Of a DNA stretch of 64,000 nucleotides, positions 46,055 through 54,992 are shown one piece after another (position 1 is the first letter of the stretch; every line of letters starts with the position of its first letter). The notes below the pieces were generated by a model. The model made no database searches and had not been told where the DNA came from. It saw nothing but the letters and a program-made list of their open reading frames with translations. The position numbers and the translations under genes were made by a program. The stretch is from Antribacter soli (GTDB taxonomy: Bacteria > Actinomycetota > Actinomycetes > Actinomycetales > Cellulomonadaceae): NCBI RefSeq assembly GCF_021568775.1, contig NZ_JAKGSG010000022.1:62001-126000 (forward strand), given 5' to 3'.

Positions 46055-48280
46055 CTACCTCGCCTCAGGACGGTCCATCTCGAACCACACCGTCTTGCCC
46101 GGGTGGCGCGCGCGCCGGGAACCGCGCGCCGCGGCGTCGTGATGCCGCTCCACCCCCCAGCGGGAGGCGAGGCGATCCAGGAACTGCACGCCGCGCCCGC
46201 CGAGGTCGCTCACGGCGGGATCGCGCAGCTCCGGCTGGGCGGGCGATGAGTCTCGCACCCCGATCCGCACGCGCCGCGCGTCCACCTCGACCGTTGCCGT
46301 GAACGGCGCCTCGCCGTGGTCGAGGGCGTTGGTGAGCACCTCGCTGGTCAGGAGCATCAGCGTCCGCCGCTGGTCGAGCGGGACGCCGCAGCTCTCCAGG
46401 ACGTCGTCGACCCACACGCGTGCGGGTGCCAGGTCACCGCGGGAGTCAGCCACCTTGCGCTCGGCGAGGGCGGGCCCGCTGGGCGACGGCGGCCCGGTCG
46501 GGGCCGGGACCCGGACACGCACGGCGAGCACGGCGACGTCGTCCCGCTGCCGGTCGCCGACGAGCTTGCGCACCAGCGTCACGGGCAGGGCAGCCGTGGC
46601 CGTGGTCCGAAGCTTGGCGAAGGCCGCCTCGAGATCGCCGAGCCACTCGTCGGGGTTGGTGCAGCGCTGCTCCACGAGCCCGTCGGTGTAGAGCAGCAGG
46701 GTCTCGCCGGGCCGCAGGACCGTGACGTGGTCGGTGCGTGCCGTCGTGGGGACCACGCCCAGCATGAGGTCGGGCCGGCCGGCCAGCCGCTCGACGCGAC
46801 CGTCGGCGCGCAGCACCATCGGCGGTGGGTGGCCGGCGTTGGACCAGGTCAGCTCGTACGCCCCGGCGTCTGGCCCCTTCGCACCCCGTCCGTGCCCGCG
46901 GTGGCGCTCGAGCCGCGCCACGACGGCGGTGCCGCTGGCCCGCAGGCTCAGCCCGTCGTTCGCCTTGTCGAGCAGCGTGAGCAGCGCCGACGGCGACTCG
47001 TCGTGGCTCCACGCGAGGGCGCGCAGCAGGGACCGGAGCTGGCCCATCTCCGCGGCGGCCCGCATGTCGTGGCCGGTGACGTCTCCGATCATGACCATCA
47101 CGGCGTCGTCGTCGAGCGGCACGGCGTCGTACCAGTCACCACCGACCTGGTCGGAGCGCGTGGCCGGCGAGTAGGTGGTCGCGAGGTCGAGGTGCGCGAC
47201 GTCCGGGAGCTTGGAGAGCATCGCGCTCTGCAGCGTCTTGGCGGTGTCGCGCCGCTCCTCGAGGAGCCGGGCCCGCTCGAGCGCGTGCGCCGTGTAGTGC
47301 GCGAGGGCCGATTCCAGGGCGAACGTGTCCTTGTCGGGCTCGCGGTCCTGCTCCCACACGAACGCGATGACCGCGACCACCACGCCGCCCGACAGCACCG
47401 GCAGGAACGACCGCGCGCCGAGCGCAGAGTTGATGTAGCCCACCACCGTCGGGAACGCCTTCGTCAGCTCCTCGGTGGACCGGAAGAACAGCGGCTCGCC
47501 CGTCCGCGCGACGGCCGCCGACGGCCGGTCGTCCTCGATCCGCGCTCGGATGCCCTCGCTCGGGAACTCGGGCTCCGCGTGCGTCAGGCTGAGATAGGTG
47601 AGTCCTCGCCGGTCCTGGTCCGTGACCGCGATGGCGCAGTAGCGAGCGCCGATCCCGGTGGTCCCGACGTCGGCGATCACCGCCTCGATCTCCTCGATCG
47701 TGTTGGCGTTGGCGAACGCCTCGCTCAGGGAGAGCAGGAAGCGGCTGCGGCGGTTGGCCTGGACCGCGGCCTTCTGGATCCGCCGCGCTCGCTCGCTCTC
47801 GGCCCGCATCCGCAGCTCGGCCGAGCATGCGGCGGCGAGGTCGGCGAGCGACGCGAGGTCGTCGGCGGACCAGGTGCGCGGCTGGCCGTCAACGGCGCAC
47901 AGGGCGCCGACGGCGCGGCCGCGCAGGTCGAAGATCGGGTAGCCGGCGTACGCGACGAGGCCCATCTCCCGCACCACGACGGTGTCGCGCACTCGTTCGT
48001 CGAGGCGCGCGTCGCTGAGCACGAGGGGCTTTCCGTCCACGACGACCTGACGGGTGAGCGGGCCGTTCATGGCGAGCCTGCGTTGCGTCTGCAACGGCTC
48101 CGGCAGGCCTTCCGCGCCGGGGTAGACCTGGCCCTCGGGGAGCACGAACGAGACCATCGCGGCGGGGACGGAAAGCTGCCGGCGCACGAGGCGGGCGAAC
48201 CGGTCGAAGGCTTCGTCGGCGACGGGGGTGCCCAGGCCGACATGCGCGAGATCGCGCACAGCCTGGAGGTCCGTCGGCAT
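46055..48280 (-). CDS. GAF-GAF-SpoIIE-type PP2C phosphatase with C-terminal HATPase (anti-sigma-like) domain
   Basis: Soluble regulator of 741 aa. GAF domain 1 spans ~20-155 (YAGYPIFDLRGRAVGALCAV). A second GAF-like domain spans ~185-335. The SpoIIE PP2C catalytic domain follows (~355-575; VGGDWYDAVPLDDDAVMVMI, GDVTGHDMRAAAEMGQL, LLYTDGLVEQR with metal-binding Asp residues). The C-terminal HATPase_c domain (~610-741; LLTSEVLTNALDHGEAP, GGRGVQFLD) is of the RsbW kind. Phosphatase and kinase-like domains in one chain suggest partner-switching control of a sigma factor. No STAS antagonist is nearby. The start at 48280 has AATACT 6 nt upstream. Confidence 0.9.
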   Translation of the reverse strand: MPTDLQAVRDLAHVGLGTPVADEAFDRFARLVRRQLSVPAAMVSFVLPEGQVYPGAEGLPEPLQTQRRLAMNGPLTRQVVVDGKPLVLSDARLDERVRDTVVVREMGLVAYAGYPIFDLRGRAVGALCAVDGQPRTWSADDLASLADLAAACSAELRMRAESERARRIQKAAVQANRRSRFLLSLSEAFANANTIEEIEAVIADVGTTGIGARYCAIAVTDQDRRGLTYLSLTHAEPEFPSEGIRARIEDDRPSAAVARTGEPLFFRSTEELTKAFPTVVGYINSALGARSFLPVLSGGVVVAVIAFVWEQDREPDKDTFALESALAHYTAHALERARLLEERRDTAKTLQSAMLSKLPDVAHLDLATTYSPATRSDQVGGDWYDAVPLDDDAVMVMIGDVTGHDMRAAAEMGQLRSLLRALAWSHDESPSALLTLLDKANDGLSLRASGTAVVARLERHRGHGRGAKGPDAGAYELTWSNAGHPPPMVLRADGRVERLAGRPDLMLGVVPTTARTDHVTVLRPGETLLLYTDGLVEQRCTNPDEWLGDLEAAFAKLRTTATAALPVTLVRKLVGDRQRDDVAVLAVRVRVPAPTGPPSPSGPALAERKVADSRGDLAPARVWVDDVLESCGVPLDQRRTLMLLTSEVLTNALDHGEAPFTATVEVDARRVRIGVRDSSPAQPELRDPAVSDLGGRGVQFLDRLASRWGVERHHDAAARGSRRARHPGKTVWFEMDRPEAR

Positions 48281-48384
48281 CTGCCCAGTATTGCCGGAGG
48301 ACCTACGGCACGCGACTGGTGCCCGGAAGCCTTGCGGCGGTCCCCCGGGCGGCGACGTCCCGGTGCGCGCCCGGCGACGAGGCG

Positions 48385-51300
48385 TCAGACCTCGAGCAGT
48401 CCCCGCTGGTGGGCCAGGTTGACGGCTTCTGCCCGGCCCGACGCGCCGAGCTTCGCCAGGACGTTCGAGACGTGGACGCTGACCGTCTTCGTGGAGATGA
48501 ACAGCCGCTCCCCGATCTGCCGGTTCGACAGTCCCTGCGCCACGAGGGTCAGCACCTCTTCCTCGCGCTCGGTCAGCGTCGAGGTGGTCGGCTGCCGCAC
48601 CCCCGGCAGGTCGAGGCGACCGCGGCGGGCGAGCGAGCGGACGGCCTCCGCGAGCGGCGCGGCCCCCATGGCCTCCGCCTCGGACAGCGCCTCCGCCGCC
48701 TCGAGCTCCGCCGTCTCCCGCTCGCCGGCCCCCAGCAGGGCTTCCGCCCACCGATGGCGCGAGCGTGCCAGCTCGTAGCGGTACCCGAAGTCGAACGCGT
48801 TCACCGTCTCCTGCCACAGGCTGGCGGTGGCGCGCCAGGCTCCGGCAGGGTCCGTCCCGCTGCCCGACGCCGGACCCGCAGCCGGGTGCACCGTGCCGGC
48901 CTCGCCCGGGCCCGGGCCGGCCAGGGGTGACGCGGTCCCGGGGATGCCCGCGATCGCGTGCAGGCGTGCGTTCTCCGCGGCGACGCGCAGCAGCCAGGCG
49001 CGGCCCTCCGGCCCGAGGACTCCGCCGCGCGGCCGGCCACGCTGGGCGGTCTCGTGTGCCACGGCGAGCAGGGCGTCCCCTCTGGCGACGCGCGACGGGT
49101 CGCCGCGGCCGGGCCCGAGGTCCGCGGCAGCGGCGTCGGCCAGCGCGGCGGTCGCGAGCGCCGAGAGCCAGATCCGGCCGAGGAAGAACTCCGACCAGAC
49201 CGCGCCGAGGTGGGCCGTCAGCTCCTCCGCGAGGGTGACCGCCTCCTCGTACCGGCCCGCCCAGGTCAGGGCGTCGACGAGGCAGCCGCCGGCCACGAGG
49301 GCGATCATGCCGTCCCTGTCCCAGCCCGCGCGCAGCGCCTGGCCGCGCTCGATCGCGTCGGCGTCGCCGCGTGCCACCGTCGCGTACATGCGCGAGCTCG
49401 CAAGCCACTGCTCGGCCCCCGGCGACACGTCGCCGATCGGGCGGTCGGCGAGGTCGCCCGAGAGGTAACGCCGGATCTCGTCGACGACCCGCAGCTCCAG
49501 CCCGGCGCTGCTCCATCCGAGCCCCAGCTCCTCCGCCCGGGCGAGGGCCTTCTCGAGCACCTCGCCGGCGGCGTCGAGGTGTCCGGCGTAGAAGCGGTTG
49601 GTGCCGATGTTGAACCAGCAGCGCAGCTCGGTGAACACCTCGCCCGCGTCAGCGGCGCGCCCCCGTGCCGATTCGAGCAGGCGCGCCGACTCGTCTGCGT
49701 CGTCGACGAGGAGGACCGCCAGCGTCGTCAGGGCGTCCGCCTCGGCTCCCGGGTCCGGGACGGCGCGGGCCACCTCGACCGCTCGCTCGGCCAGCAGACG
49801 CGCCTCCTCGTCCCGGTCGACGGCCGCGGTGCTCAGGTACATCGTGGCCCGCGCCCGTACTGCGAGGGTCCAGGCGTAGGCGGACGACGGCGTGTCCGGC
49901 AGCACGTCGAGCGCGGACTTCGTCAGGTCCGCCGCCTCCTGGGTCGCGTCGAGGTTGTCCACCTCCAGGAGCCGGCGCGCCAGCACGTACTGCAGGGTGG
50001 CCTGCCGGGCCGGGTCGTGCGCGAGGGCGTCGACCGCGCGGCGGGTGAGCCGGATCGCGCGCGTCGGGTGGCCGGCGCGCACTGCCGCCTCGCCGGCGGC
50101 AAGGGCCAGGTCCACCCGGTCCTCGCCGAGCAGCTCCTCGGCGTGCGGCACCGACTCCCACAGAGTGAGCACCTGCTCGAGGTGCCGGAGCTGCTCCTCC
50201 GGTGCGAGGAGGCGGCCTGCCCGCCGGGCCGCGTCGCGGGACGCCACGAGCGCCGCCGGCAGGTCGTGCGCCTGCAGGGCGTGGTGGGCGCGCTCCGCGG
50301 CCGAGCCCAGCGTCATCGCGTCGGGACCCTCCTGTCCCATGGCGGCGAGATACGCGCGGTGCGCGGCCGTCCGCTCGCCCGGAAGGAGGTCGAGGTAGAG
50401 CGCCTCGGCGAGGAGCGCGTGCCGGAACGCCAGGTATCCGTCTTCCACGACGAGCACCTGCCGGCCGACGGCTTCCCTCAGGGCGGCGTCGATCCGGGCC
50501 GCCGCCCCGGCGAGCGACGCACCGGCGAAGTCTGGGCCGGTGGCGGGCGCGACGTCGTCGGGCGCACCCGGTGCGCGCAGGTGGGCCGCCGCTGCGCGGA
50601 GCACGTCCTCGCGGACCCGGCGGCCCGCGACCGAGGCAAGTCGCACAACCTGCTGCACGTCTGGTGCGAGCTGCTCGAGGCGTGAGTGGAGGACGTCCGC
50701 GAGCGACCACGGCAGGCCGCCTTCGAGGCCGGCGTTGAGCAGCTCCTCCGCGAAGAACGCGTTGCCCTCCGAGCGGCTGCGGACCTCCTCGAACGCGCCC
50801 GCGCCCAGCGGGTCGCCAGCGAGAGCCGTCGTGAAGTCCCGTAGCTCGTCCGTGGTGAACGGCGCGAGGTCCATGCGCTCCGTGCTCGGGTCTCGGTGCA
50901 GCTCGGCCAGGAGCCGGCGCAGCGGGTGCCGGCGGTCCACGTCGTCCGAGCGGTACGACACCACCACCAGCACGTGCTGCGAGCGGAGCCGGGACACGAC
51001 GAAGCGCAGCGCATCCCGGGACGACGCGTCGGCCCAGTGCGCGTCCTCGATCACCAGGACGAGCGGGCGGCCCGGCTCGCCCGCCGCGGCGAGGCTCCGC
51101 GCGATCCCGTCGAAGAGCTGGAGCCGCTCGTCGTGCGCGGCCTCTGTGCCACCACCCGGTTCGAGCAGGCGCCACAGCGCGGGCCGCTCCGCGACGAGCG
51201 CGGCGACCCGGGCGCCCACCTCGGTCGAGGCGCCGCCGCCCTGAAGCTGGGTCAGCGCCTCGGTGAACGGCAGGTACGGGATGCCCACCTCGCCGAGGTC

Positions 51301-51648
51301 CACGCAGTGCGCCACCACGACCGTGGCGCCGTCCTGCCGGGCCTGCTCGGCGACGTGCGCGATCAGGCGGGACTTACCGACTCCCGCGTCACCACCGATC
51401 AGGACCATCCCCGGAAGACCCGACGCGGCACGGCCGACTGCCGCCAGGAGAGAAGCGACCTCCTCCTGGCGGGCGACCAGCGGAACCCCGGCAGACCTGC
51501 GCACGCTGTCATCGTGCCACCAGACACCGACACTCTCCGCCGAGCCGCTCGCGATGGACGCCGTCGTGGCCGGGGACGGCGAAGGTGCCGTCCCCGCAGC
51601 CCGGGGTCCGGCACCTTCTCCGCTCACCGCGACGGGACCGCCGCTCAT
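48385..51648 (-). CDS. large STAND/AAA LuxR-family transcriptional regulator (MalT/LAL-like)
   Basis: 1087-aa signal-responsive regulator. A disordered N-terminus (~1-50) precedes a nucleotide-binding domain with Walker A GGDAGVGKSRL (~85-95) and Walker B LVLVIEDAHWAD (~195-206). A long TPR-like helical region (~430-1000) and a C-terminal LuxR HTH (~1020-1087: LTEREEEVLTLVAQGLSNRQ, IGERLFISTKTVSVHVSNVL) follow. Near residue ~920-945 a Gly/Pro segment is encoded by a copy of the dispersed 38-bp element (48856-48893). The ATG at 51648 overlaps the stop of the small upstream gene (ATGA). The inducer and targets are unknown. Confidence 0.92.
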   Translation of the reverse strand: MSGGPVAVSGEGAGPRAAGTAPSPSPATTASIASGSAESVGVWWHDDSVRRSAGVPLVARQEEVASLLAAVGRAASGLPGMVLIGGDAGVGKSRLIAHVAEQARQDGATVVVAHCVDLGEVGIPYLPFTEALTQLQGGGASTEVGARVAALVAERPALWRLLEPGGGTEAAHDERLQLFDGIARSLAAAGEPGRPLVLVIEDAHWADASSRDALRFVVSRLRSQHVLVVVSYRSDDVDRRHPLRRLLAELHRDPSTERMDLAPFTTDELRDFTTALAGDPLGAGAFEEVRSRSEGNAFFAEELLNAGLEGGLPWSLADVLHSRLEQLAPDVQQVVRLASVAGRRVREDVLRAAAAHLRAPGAPDDVAPATGPDFAGASLAGAAARIDAALREAVGRQVLVVEDGYLAFRHALLAEALYLDLLPGERTAAHRAYLAAMGQEGPDAMTLGSAAERAHHALQAHDLPAALVASRDAARRAGRLLAPEEQLRHLEQVLTLWESVPHAEELLGEDRVDLALAAGEAAVRAGHPTRAIRLTRRAVDALAHDPARQATLQYVLARRLLEVDNLDATQEAADLTKSALDVLPDTPSSAYAWTLAVRARATMYLSTAAVDRDEEARLLAERAVEVARAVPDPGAEADALTTLAVLLVDDADESARLLESARGRAADAGEVFTELRCWFNIGTNRFYAGHLDAAGEVLEKALARAEELGLGWSSAGLELRVVDEIRRYLSGDLADRPIGDVSPGAEQWLASSRMYATVARGDADAIERGQALRAGWDRDGMIALVAGGCLVDALTWAGRYEEAVTLAEELTAHLGAVWSEFFLGRIWLSALATAALADAAAADLGPGRGDPSRVARGDALLAVAHETAQRGRPRGGVLGPEGRAWLLRVAAENARLHAIAGIPGTASPLAGPGPGEAGTVHPAAGPASGSGTDPAGAWRATASLWQETVNAFDFGYRYELARSRHRWAEALLGAGERETAELEAAEALSEAEAMGAAPLAEAVRSLARRGRLDLPGVRQPTTSTLTEREEEVLTLVAQGLSNRQIGERLFISTKTVSVHVSNVLAKLGASGRAEAVNLAHQRGLLEV
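48856..48893 (-). repeat. dispersed 38-bp coding element, copy e (encodes GPASGSG)
   Basis: Reverse-strand copy inside the LuxR gene. It matches 29643-29680 at 34 of 38 positions without gaps, although the host genes are unrelated. Its 18-bp core is identical. Confidence 0.7.
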
Positions 51649-51944
51649 GCGAACCGGTGTCCGCGCGCTTCGCGAGGGCGCATCCCCTCGATGCCCTTCG
51701 CGATCTCCTCCGCCCGGCGGCGGGCGGCCTCCTTGCAGTCCTCGTTCTTCTGTGCGGCGCCGCGGGCCACCCGGACCAGGGCACGACCTGCCCGGCCGGC
51801 CGCGTGGCCGATCTCTTCCGCCACGTGCGACGCCGAGCGGGCCGCGTCACCCCGGTGCCCCGCACCGAGGCTCCACGCGTCGCGGACCCTCTCCTGCCGG
51901 TAGGCGATCTCCGCGTCGAGTGCGGGCCCCCAGAGCTGGCTCAT
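51645..51944 (-). CDS. small unknown protein coupled to the LuxR regulator
   Basis: 99 aa; start at 51944 with AGGAGG 9 nt upstream. The sequence is helical and charged (ALDAEIAYRQERVRDAWS, then HVAEEIGHAAGRAGRALVRV), with a basic C-terminus. It has no signal peptide and no transmembrane segment. The family is not recognised. Its TGA overlaps the ATG of the LuxR gene, so the two are translationally coupled and probably functionally linked, for example as an accessory or sensing factor (inference). Upstream lie two palindromes (52051-52081) in the divergent promoter region. Confidence 0.75.
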   Translation of the reverse strand: MSQLWGPALDAEIAYRQERVRDAWSLGAGHRGDAARSASHVAEEIGHAAGRAGRALVRVARGAAQKNEDCKEAARRRAEEIAKGIEGMRPREARGHRFA

Positions 51945-52291
51945 GGTTCTTCCTCCTGCTTCTGCGGGGCGCCCTGTGCGTCCCTCACAGGGAAGACACT
52001 CGTCCTGAGGTGGGGGCCCGCGGATCGGTAGACCGGGCACGTTGTGCCGCGAGGTACCTCAGGCCGGGTCTGAGGTACCTCAGACGACGACCGGACCGGG
52101 CCGGTGGACCAGGGCGAGGCTGCTCCGGGATGCGGCGGCCGGTCGCGTGCGGCAGCATCGGGCGAGTCGGGCACTGCGCCCGTGTGCAGACGTTTTCCAC
52201 ATTCGGGCCGTCGGCCTGGGGACAACCATTGCGATGTGCGTCACACCGGTCGCACACTGGAAGAGGCAGCGGACCTTACGGGGGTGGACTC
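51945..52291. promoter_or_regulatory. 347-bp divergent region with paired palindromes
   Basis: No gene is seen. It separates the LuxR-coupled small gene (minus) from the unknown protein at 52292 (plus). Its only clear structure is the pair of GAGGTACCTC palindromes at 52051-52081. No confident promoter hexamers were assigned. Confidence 0.45.
52051..52081. promoter_or_regulatory. two identical GAGGTACCTC palindromes, 21 bp apart
   Basis: The perfect 10-bp palindrome GAGGTACCTC occurs at 52051-52060 and 52072-52081, centre-to-centre 21 bp (two helical turns). With flanks it also forms an 11-bp inverted repeat (9-nt loop). It is a likely dimer-dimer operator in a divergent promoter. Confidence 0.6.
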
Positions 52292-52996
52292 GTGACTGGA
52301 ACCCAAGCAGGAACGTTCGACATCTTGCCCATGCTCGGGCGTGGCAAGCACCGGAACCCGAGGAAGGGCGCGTGCTTCATGGAGCTCGCCTCGTTCCTCG
52401 CGGGCGAGCGGTGGAGCGATCATCCACAGTGCACGCACCCGCTGATCGCGATGCTCGCGCGTGCGGTCAACGACCTCACGTCGGACAAGGCGCGGCCGCA
52501 GCTGGCGCCGCTCATCCCGTCCGTCATCGGCCTGACCAGCGACGACCCTCGATGGGACGTGCGCATCGCGCTCCGCGCGGCGCAGACGGCCCTCCCGGTC
52601 GCTCCGGCCGACCGCCAGCAGACCCTCGCGGTCGCCATCCTCGGCAGCGAGCGGATGCTCGACGTGCTGGACGACCGGCCCGCGGGCACCCTCTCCCCGG
52701 AGAGCCGTGACGCGCTCGCGGCCGTCCCGAAGACGGCGGCCTGGGCGGAGAGGTTCTGCGCAGGGACGAACGTGCGGCCCAAGCGGTTCGTCCGCGACGC
52801 GGCGCCGAGCGTGGTGTCCACGGCGGTGCAGGGCATCTCGGAGGCGTTCGTCCCGGACGTCGACGCACGGCTCCGCGACCTGCTCCTGGCGACGGTCGAG
52901 GACGCCCGGCGGTGGGCGGGGCGGACCGAGGACGAGGTCGGCTACCTCGCCCCGGAGGCGTGGCAGCCGGTGGTGAAGCCCGCCGCGACGGTCTGA
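52292..52996 (+). CDS. conserved actinobacterial protein of unknown function
   Basis: 234 aa from the GTG at 52292 (MTGTQAGTFDILPMLGRGKH); no strong ribosome-binding site. The N-terminal segment includes RNPRKGACFMELASFLAGE and WSDHPQCTHPLIAMLARAVN, a pattern I recall from conserved actinobacterial proteins with no assigned role. The remainder is predicted alpha-helical, without transmembrane or signal segments. Conserved-looking Cys/His residues (CFMELA, HPQCTHP) might bind metal; this is speculation. It is divergent from the LuxR pair and followed by its own terminator. Confidence 0.75.
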   Translation: MTGTQAGTFDILPMLGRGKHRNPRKGACFMELASFLAGERWSDHPQCTHPLIAMLARAVNDLTSDKARPQLAPLIPSVIGLTSDDPRWDVRIALRAAQTALPVAPADRQQTLAVAILGSERMLDVLDDRPAGTLSPESRDALAAVPKTAAWAERFCAGTNVRPKRFVRDAAPSVVSTAVQGISEAFVPDVDARLRDLLLATVEDARRWAGRTEDEVGYLAPEAWQPVVKPAATV

Positions 52997-53038
52997 CGGC
53001 GGGCGCGCGGCCGGGTGTGTGTGCAGGGGGCCCCGGCG

Positions 53039-53058
53039 GGCCCGGCGAGTGCCGGGCC
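53039..53058 (+). terminator. 8-bp GC hairpin after the unknown protein gene
   Basis: Perfect 8-bp stem GGCCCGGC / GCCGGGCC with a GAGT tetraloop, 42 nt after the stop at 52996. Confidence 0.6.
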
Positions 53059-53171
53059 ACTTCCTGGTCGGTGCGCGTGTCGATCCGGCGCCCGCCGGAT
53101 CGTCATCTCGGTGTCCACTGCCTGTCGGCCTGCACTCGGCCGGCAGCCGACACCGACCGGAAGGACCGATC

Positions 53172-53543
53172 ATGCGTTACACGCTGCTCCTGCACTACCC
53201 CGAGATGTCGCCGGAGGACCTGGGCGCCGACGCCTGGGCGGAGGGCGAGCGCGAGTTCCACGAGTACGCCACGGCGCTGGACAAGGCGGGCGTCCTCGAC
53301 TCCGCCGAGGTGCTCCAGCCCTCCACCGCGACCACCACCGTGTCGCTGCGCGACGGCGAGCTGCGCGTCCAGGACGGACCCTTCGCCGACACGAAGGAGC
53401 AGCTCGGCGGCACCTTTGTGATCGACGTGCCCGACCTCGACGCCGCCCTGGCCTGGGCCAGGAAGGCGCCCTCGATCGAGTGGGGCGCGGTCGAGATCCG
53501 TCCGAGCGCCACGCGGTTCGTCGACGGCGCCTGGACCCGCTGA
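53172..53543 (+). CDS. DGPF-domain (YCII-related) protein
   Basis: 123 aa; ATG at 53172 with GGAAGGA 7 nt upstream. It has the YCII-related fold start MRYTLLLHYPEM, the diagnostic VQDGPFADTKEQLGGTFVID (~64-83) and the C-terminal VEIRPSATRF. DGPF proteins are the conserved genomic partners of ECF42 sigma factors. The sigma gene follows 6 bp downstream, so the two form an operon. The biochemical role of DGPF proteins is unsettled. Confidence 0.93.
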   Translation: MRYTLLLHYPEMSPEDLGADAWAEGEREFHEYATALDKAGVLDSAEVLQPSTATTTVSLRDGELRVQDGPFADTKEQLGGTFVIDVPDLDAALAWARKAPSIEWGAVEIRPSATRFVDGAWTR

Positions 53544-53549
53544 GGCGCC

Positions 53550-54905
53550 GTGGCGTCCCCGGCCGGCCCACCGCCGTCGGACACAGACACCCCGCCGGGT
53601 GCGGAGGACCGGTCGAGCAGGGAAGGCTCGACCCTCCGCACCCGGCCGGGGGCTGCCCAGGCGGCCGAGGCCGCCGCCCGCGCCTCGTACGGGCGGCTGC
53701 TCGCCCTGCTCGCCGCGCGCGACGGCGACATCTCCCGCGCGGAGGACGCGTTGGCGGAGGCGTTCGAGCGCGCTCTGCGCACCTGGCCGGAAGCCGGGGT
53801 GCCGCGAAGTCCCGAGGCCTGGCTGCTCACGGTCGCGCGGAACCGCCTGCGCGACCTGTACCGCTCGCCCGCCGCGCACGCCGTCCCGCTCCCGGACTGG
53901 CTGTCCGACGCCGGGGCGATGGGGAAACCGGGCGGTGACCTCGTCGAGGGGCTCGACGAGATCCCCGACGAGCGGCTGGCGCTGCTGTTCGTGTGCGCGC
54001 ACCCGGCCGTGGATCCCGGCATCCGCACGCCGCTGATGCTGCAGGTCGTGCTGGGCGTGCAGGCGTCGGAGGTGGCCGCCGCGTTCGCTGTGCCCGCGCC
54101 CACCATGGCGCAGCGGCTCGTGCGCGCCAAGCGCCGCATCCGGGACGCCCGCATCCCGTTCCGCGTCCCCGCCGTCGACGAGCTCGGCGAGCGGCTGCCC
54201 CCCGTGCTCGAGGCGGTGTACGGCGCCTACGCCGTGGACTGGCGCGGCGCGACGCCGGAGATCCGGACGTCTCTCACCGGCCGGTCGCTGGTCCTCGCAC
54301 TGCTGCTCGCGGAGCTGCTGCCCCGCGAGCCCGAGGTGCTCGGGCTCGCCGCGCTGCTCTGCTTCTCCGTGGCGCGCGCCCGGGCCCGCGTCGTGGACGA
54401 CGCGTTCGTGCCGCTGGACGAGCAGGACCCCGCCCTGTGGCACCATGCGCTGATCGCCCGGGGCGAGGCCCTGCTCGGGCGGGCCCGCCGGCTCGGCGAC
54501 CCGGCGGCCGCCGGACGGTTCCAGATCGAGGCGGCGATCCAGTCTGCTCACTGCGCGCGAGCGCGGAGCGGCACGACCGACTGGCGGGCGCTGCTCACGC
54601 TGCACCGCGCGCTCGTGCGTGTGGCCCCCTCGCTCGGTGCGCGGGTGGCGCTCGCGGCGGTCACCGGCAGGGCCAACGGCCCCGTCGCCGGGCTGCGCGA
54701 GCTCGACCGGATCGACGACCCGGCGGTGACGGGCTTCCAGCCCGCGCGGGTGGTGCGGGCGCACCTCCTGGACCAGGCCGGCGACCTCGCCGCCGCGGCC
54801 GCGTACGAGCGCGCGATCGCGGTCACCACGGATCCCGACCTGCGGCGGCACCTGGAGGGCCGGCTGCAGGCGGCGCGTGCCCAACGCCCCGACGGCGACC
54901 GCTAG
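53550..54905 (+). CDS. ECF42-type sigma factor with helical C-terminal extension
   Basis: 451 aa from the GTG at 53550. After a ~35-residue disordered N-terminus, sigma2 lies at ~40-110 (LALLAARDGDISRAEDALAE, FERALRTWP, LLTVARNRLRDLYRS) and sigma4 at ~140-200 (LALLFVCAHPAVDPGIRTPL, VAAAFAVPAPTMAQRLVRAK). The long C-terminal DUF6596/TPR-like domain (~205-451) contains the family hallmark AVYGAYAVDW and, at the end, repeat helices (ARVVRAHLLDQAGDLAAAAA). ECF42 factors lack a classical anti-sigma and are thought to be controlled through this extension. It is paired with the DGPF gene. Confidence 0.92.
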   Translation: MASPAGPPPSDTDTPPGAEDRSSREGSTLRTRPGAAQAAEAAARASYGRLLALLAARDGDISRAEDALAEAFERALRTWPEAGVPRSPEAWLLTVARNRLRDLYRSPAAHAVPLPDWLSDAGAMGKPGGDLVEGLDEIPDERLALLFVCAHPAVDPGIRTPLMLQVVLGVQASEVAAAFAVPAPTMAQRLVRAKRRIRDARIPFRVPAVDELGERLPPVLEAVYGAYAVDWRGATPEIRTSLTGRSLVLALLLAELLPREPEVLGLAALLCFSVARARARVVDDAFVPLDEQDPALWHHALIARGEALLGRARRLGDPAAAGRFQIEAAIQSAHCARARSGTTDWRALLTLHRALVRVAPSLGARVALAAVTGRANGPVAGLRELDRIDDPAVTGFQPARVVRAHLLDQAGDLAAAAAYERAIAVTTDPDLRRHLEGRLQAARAQRPDGDR

Positions 54906-54980
54906 GCAAACGGCCGTTCGGCCTGCGGATTTTAGCGGGTGAAGAGTGAACAGGACATGGTCATCCTGATAACTTCCTAG

Positions 54981-54986
54981 TAACGT
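54981..54986 (+). promoter_or_regulatory. -10 box TAACGT upstream of the TY-Chap-like gene
   Basis: TAACGT ends 6 nt before the GTG at 54993; no ribosome-binding site is present. Confidence 0.55.
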
Positions 54987-54992
54987 CCCGCC

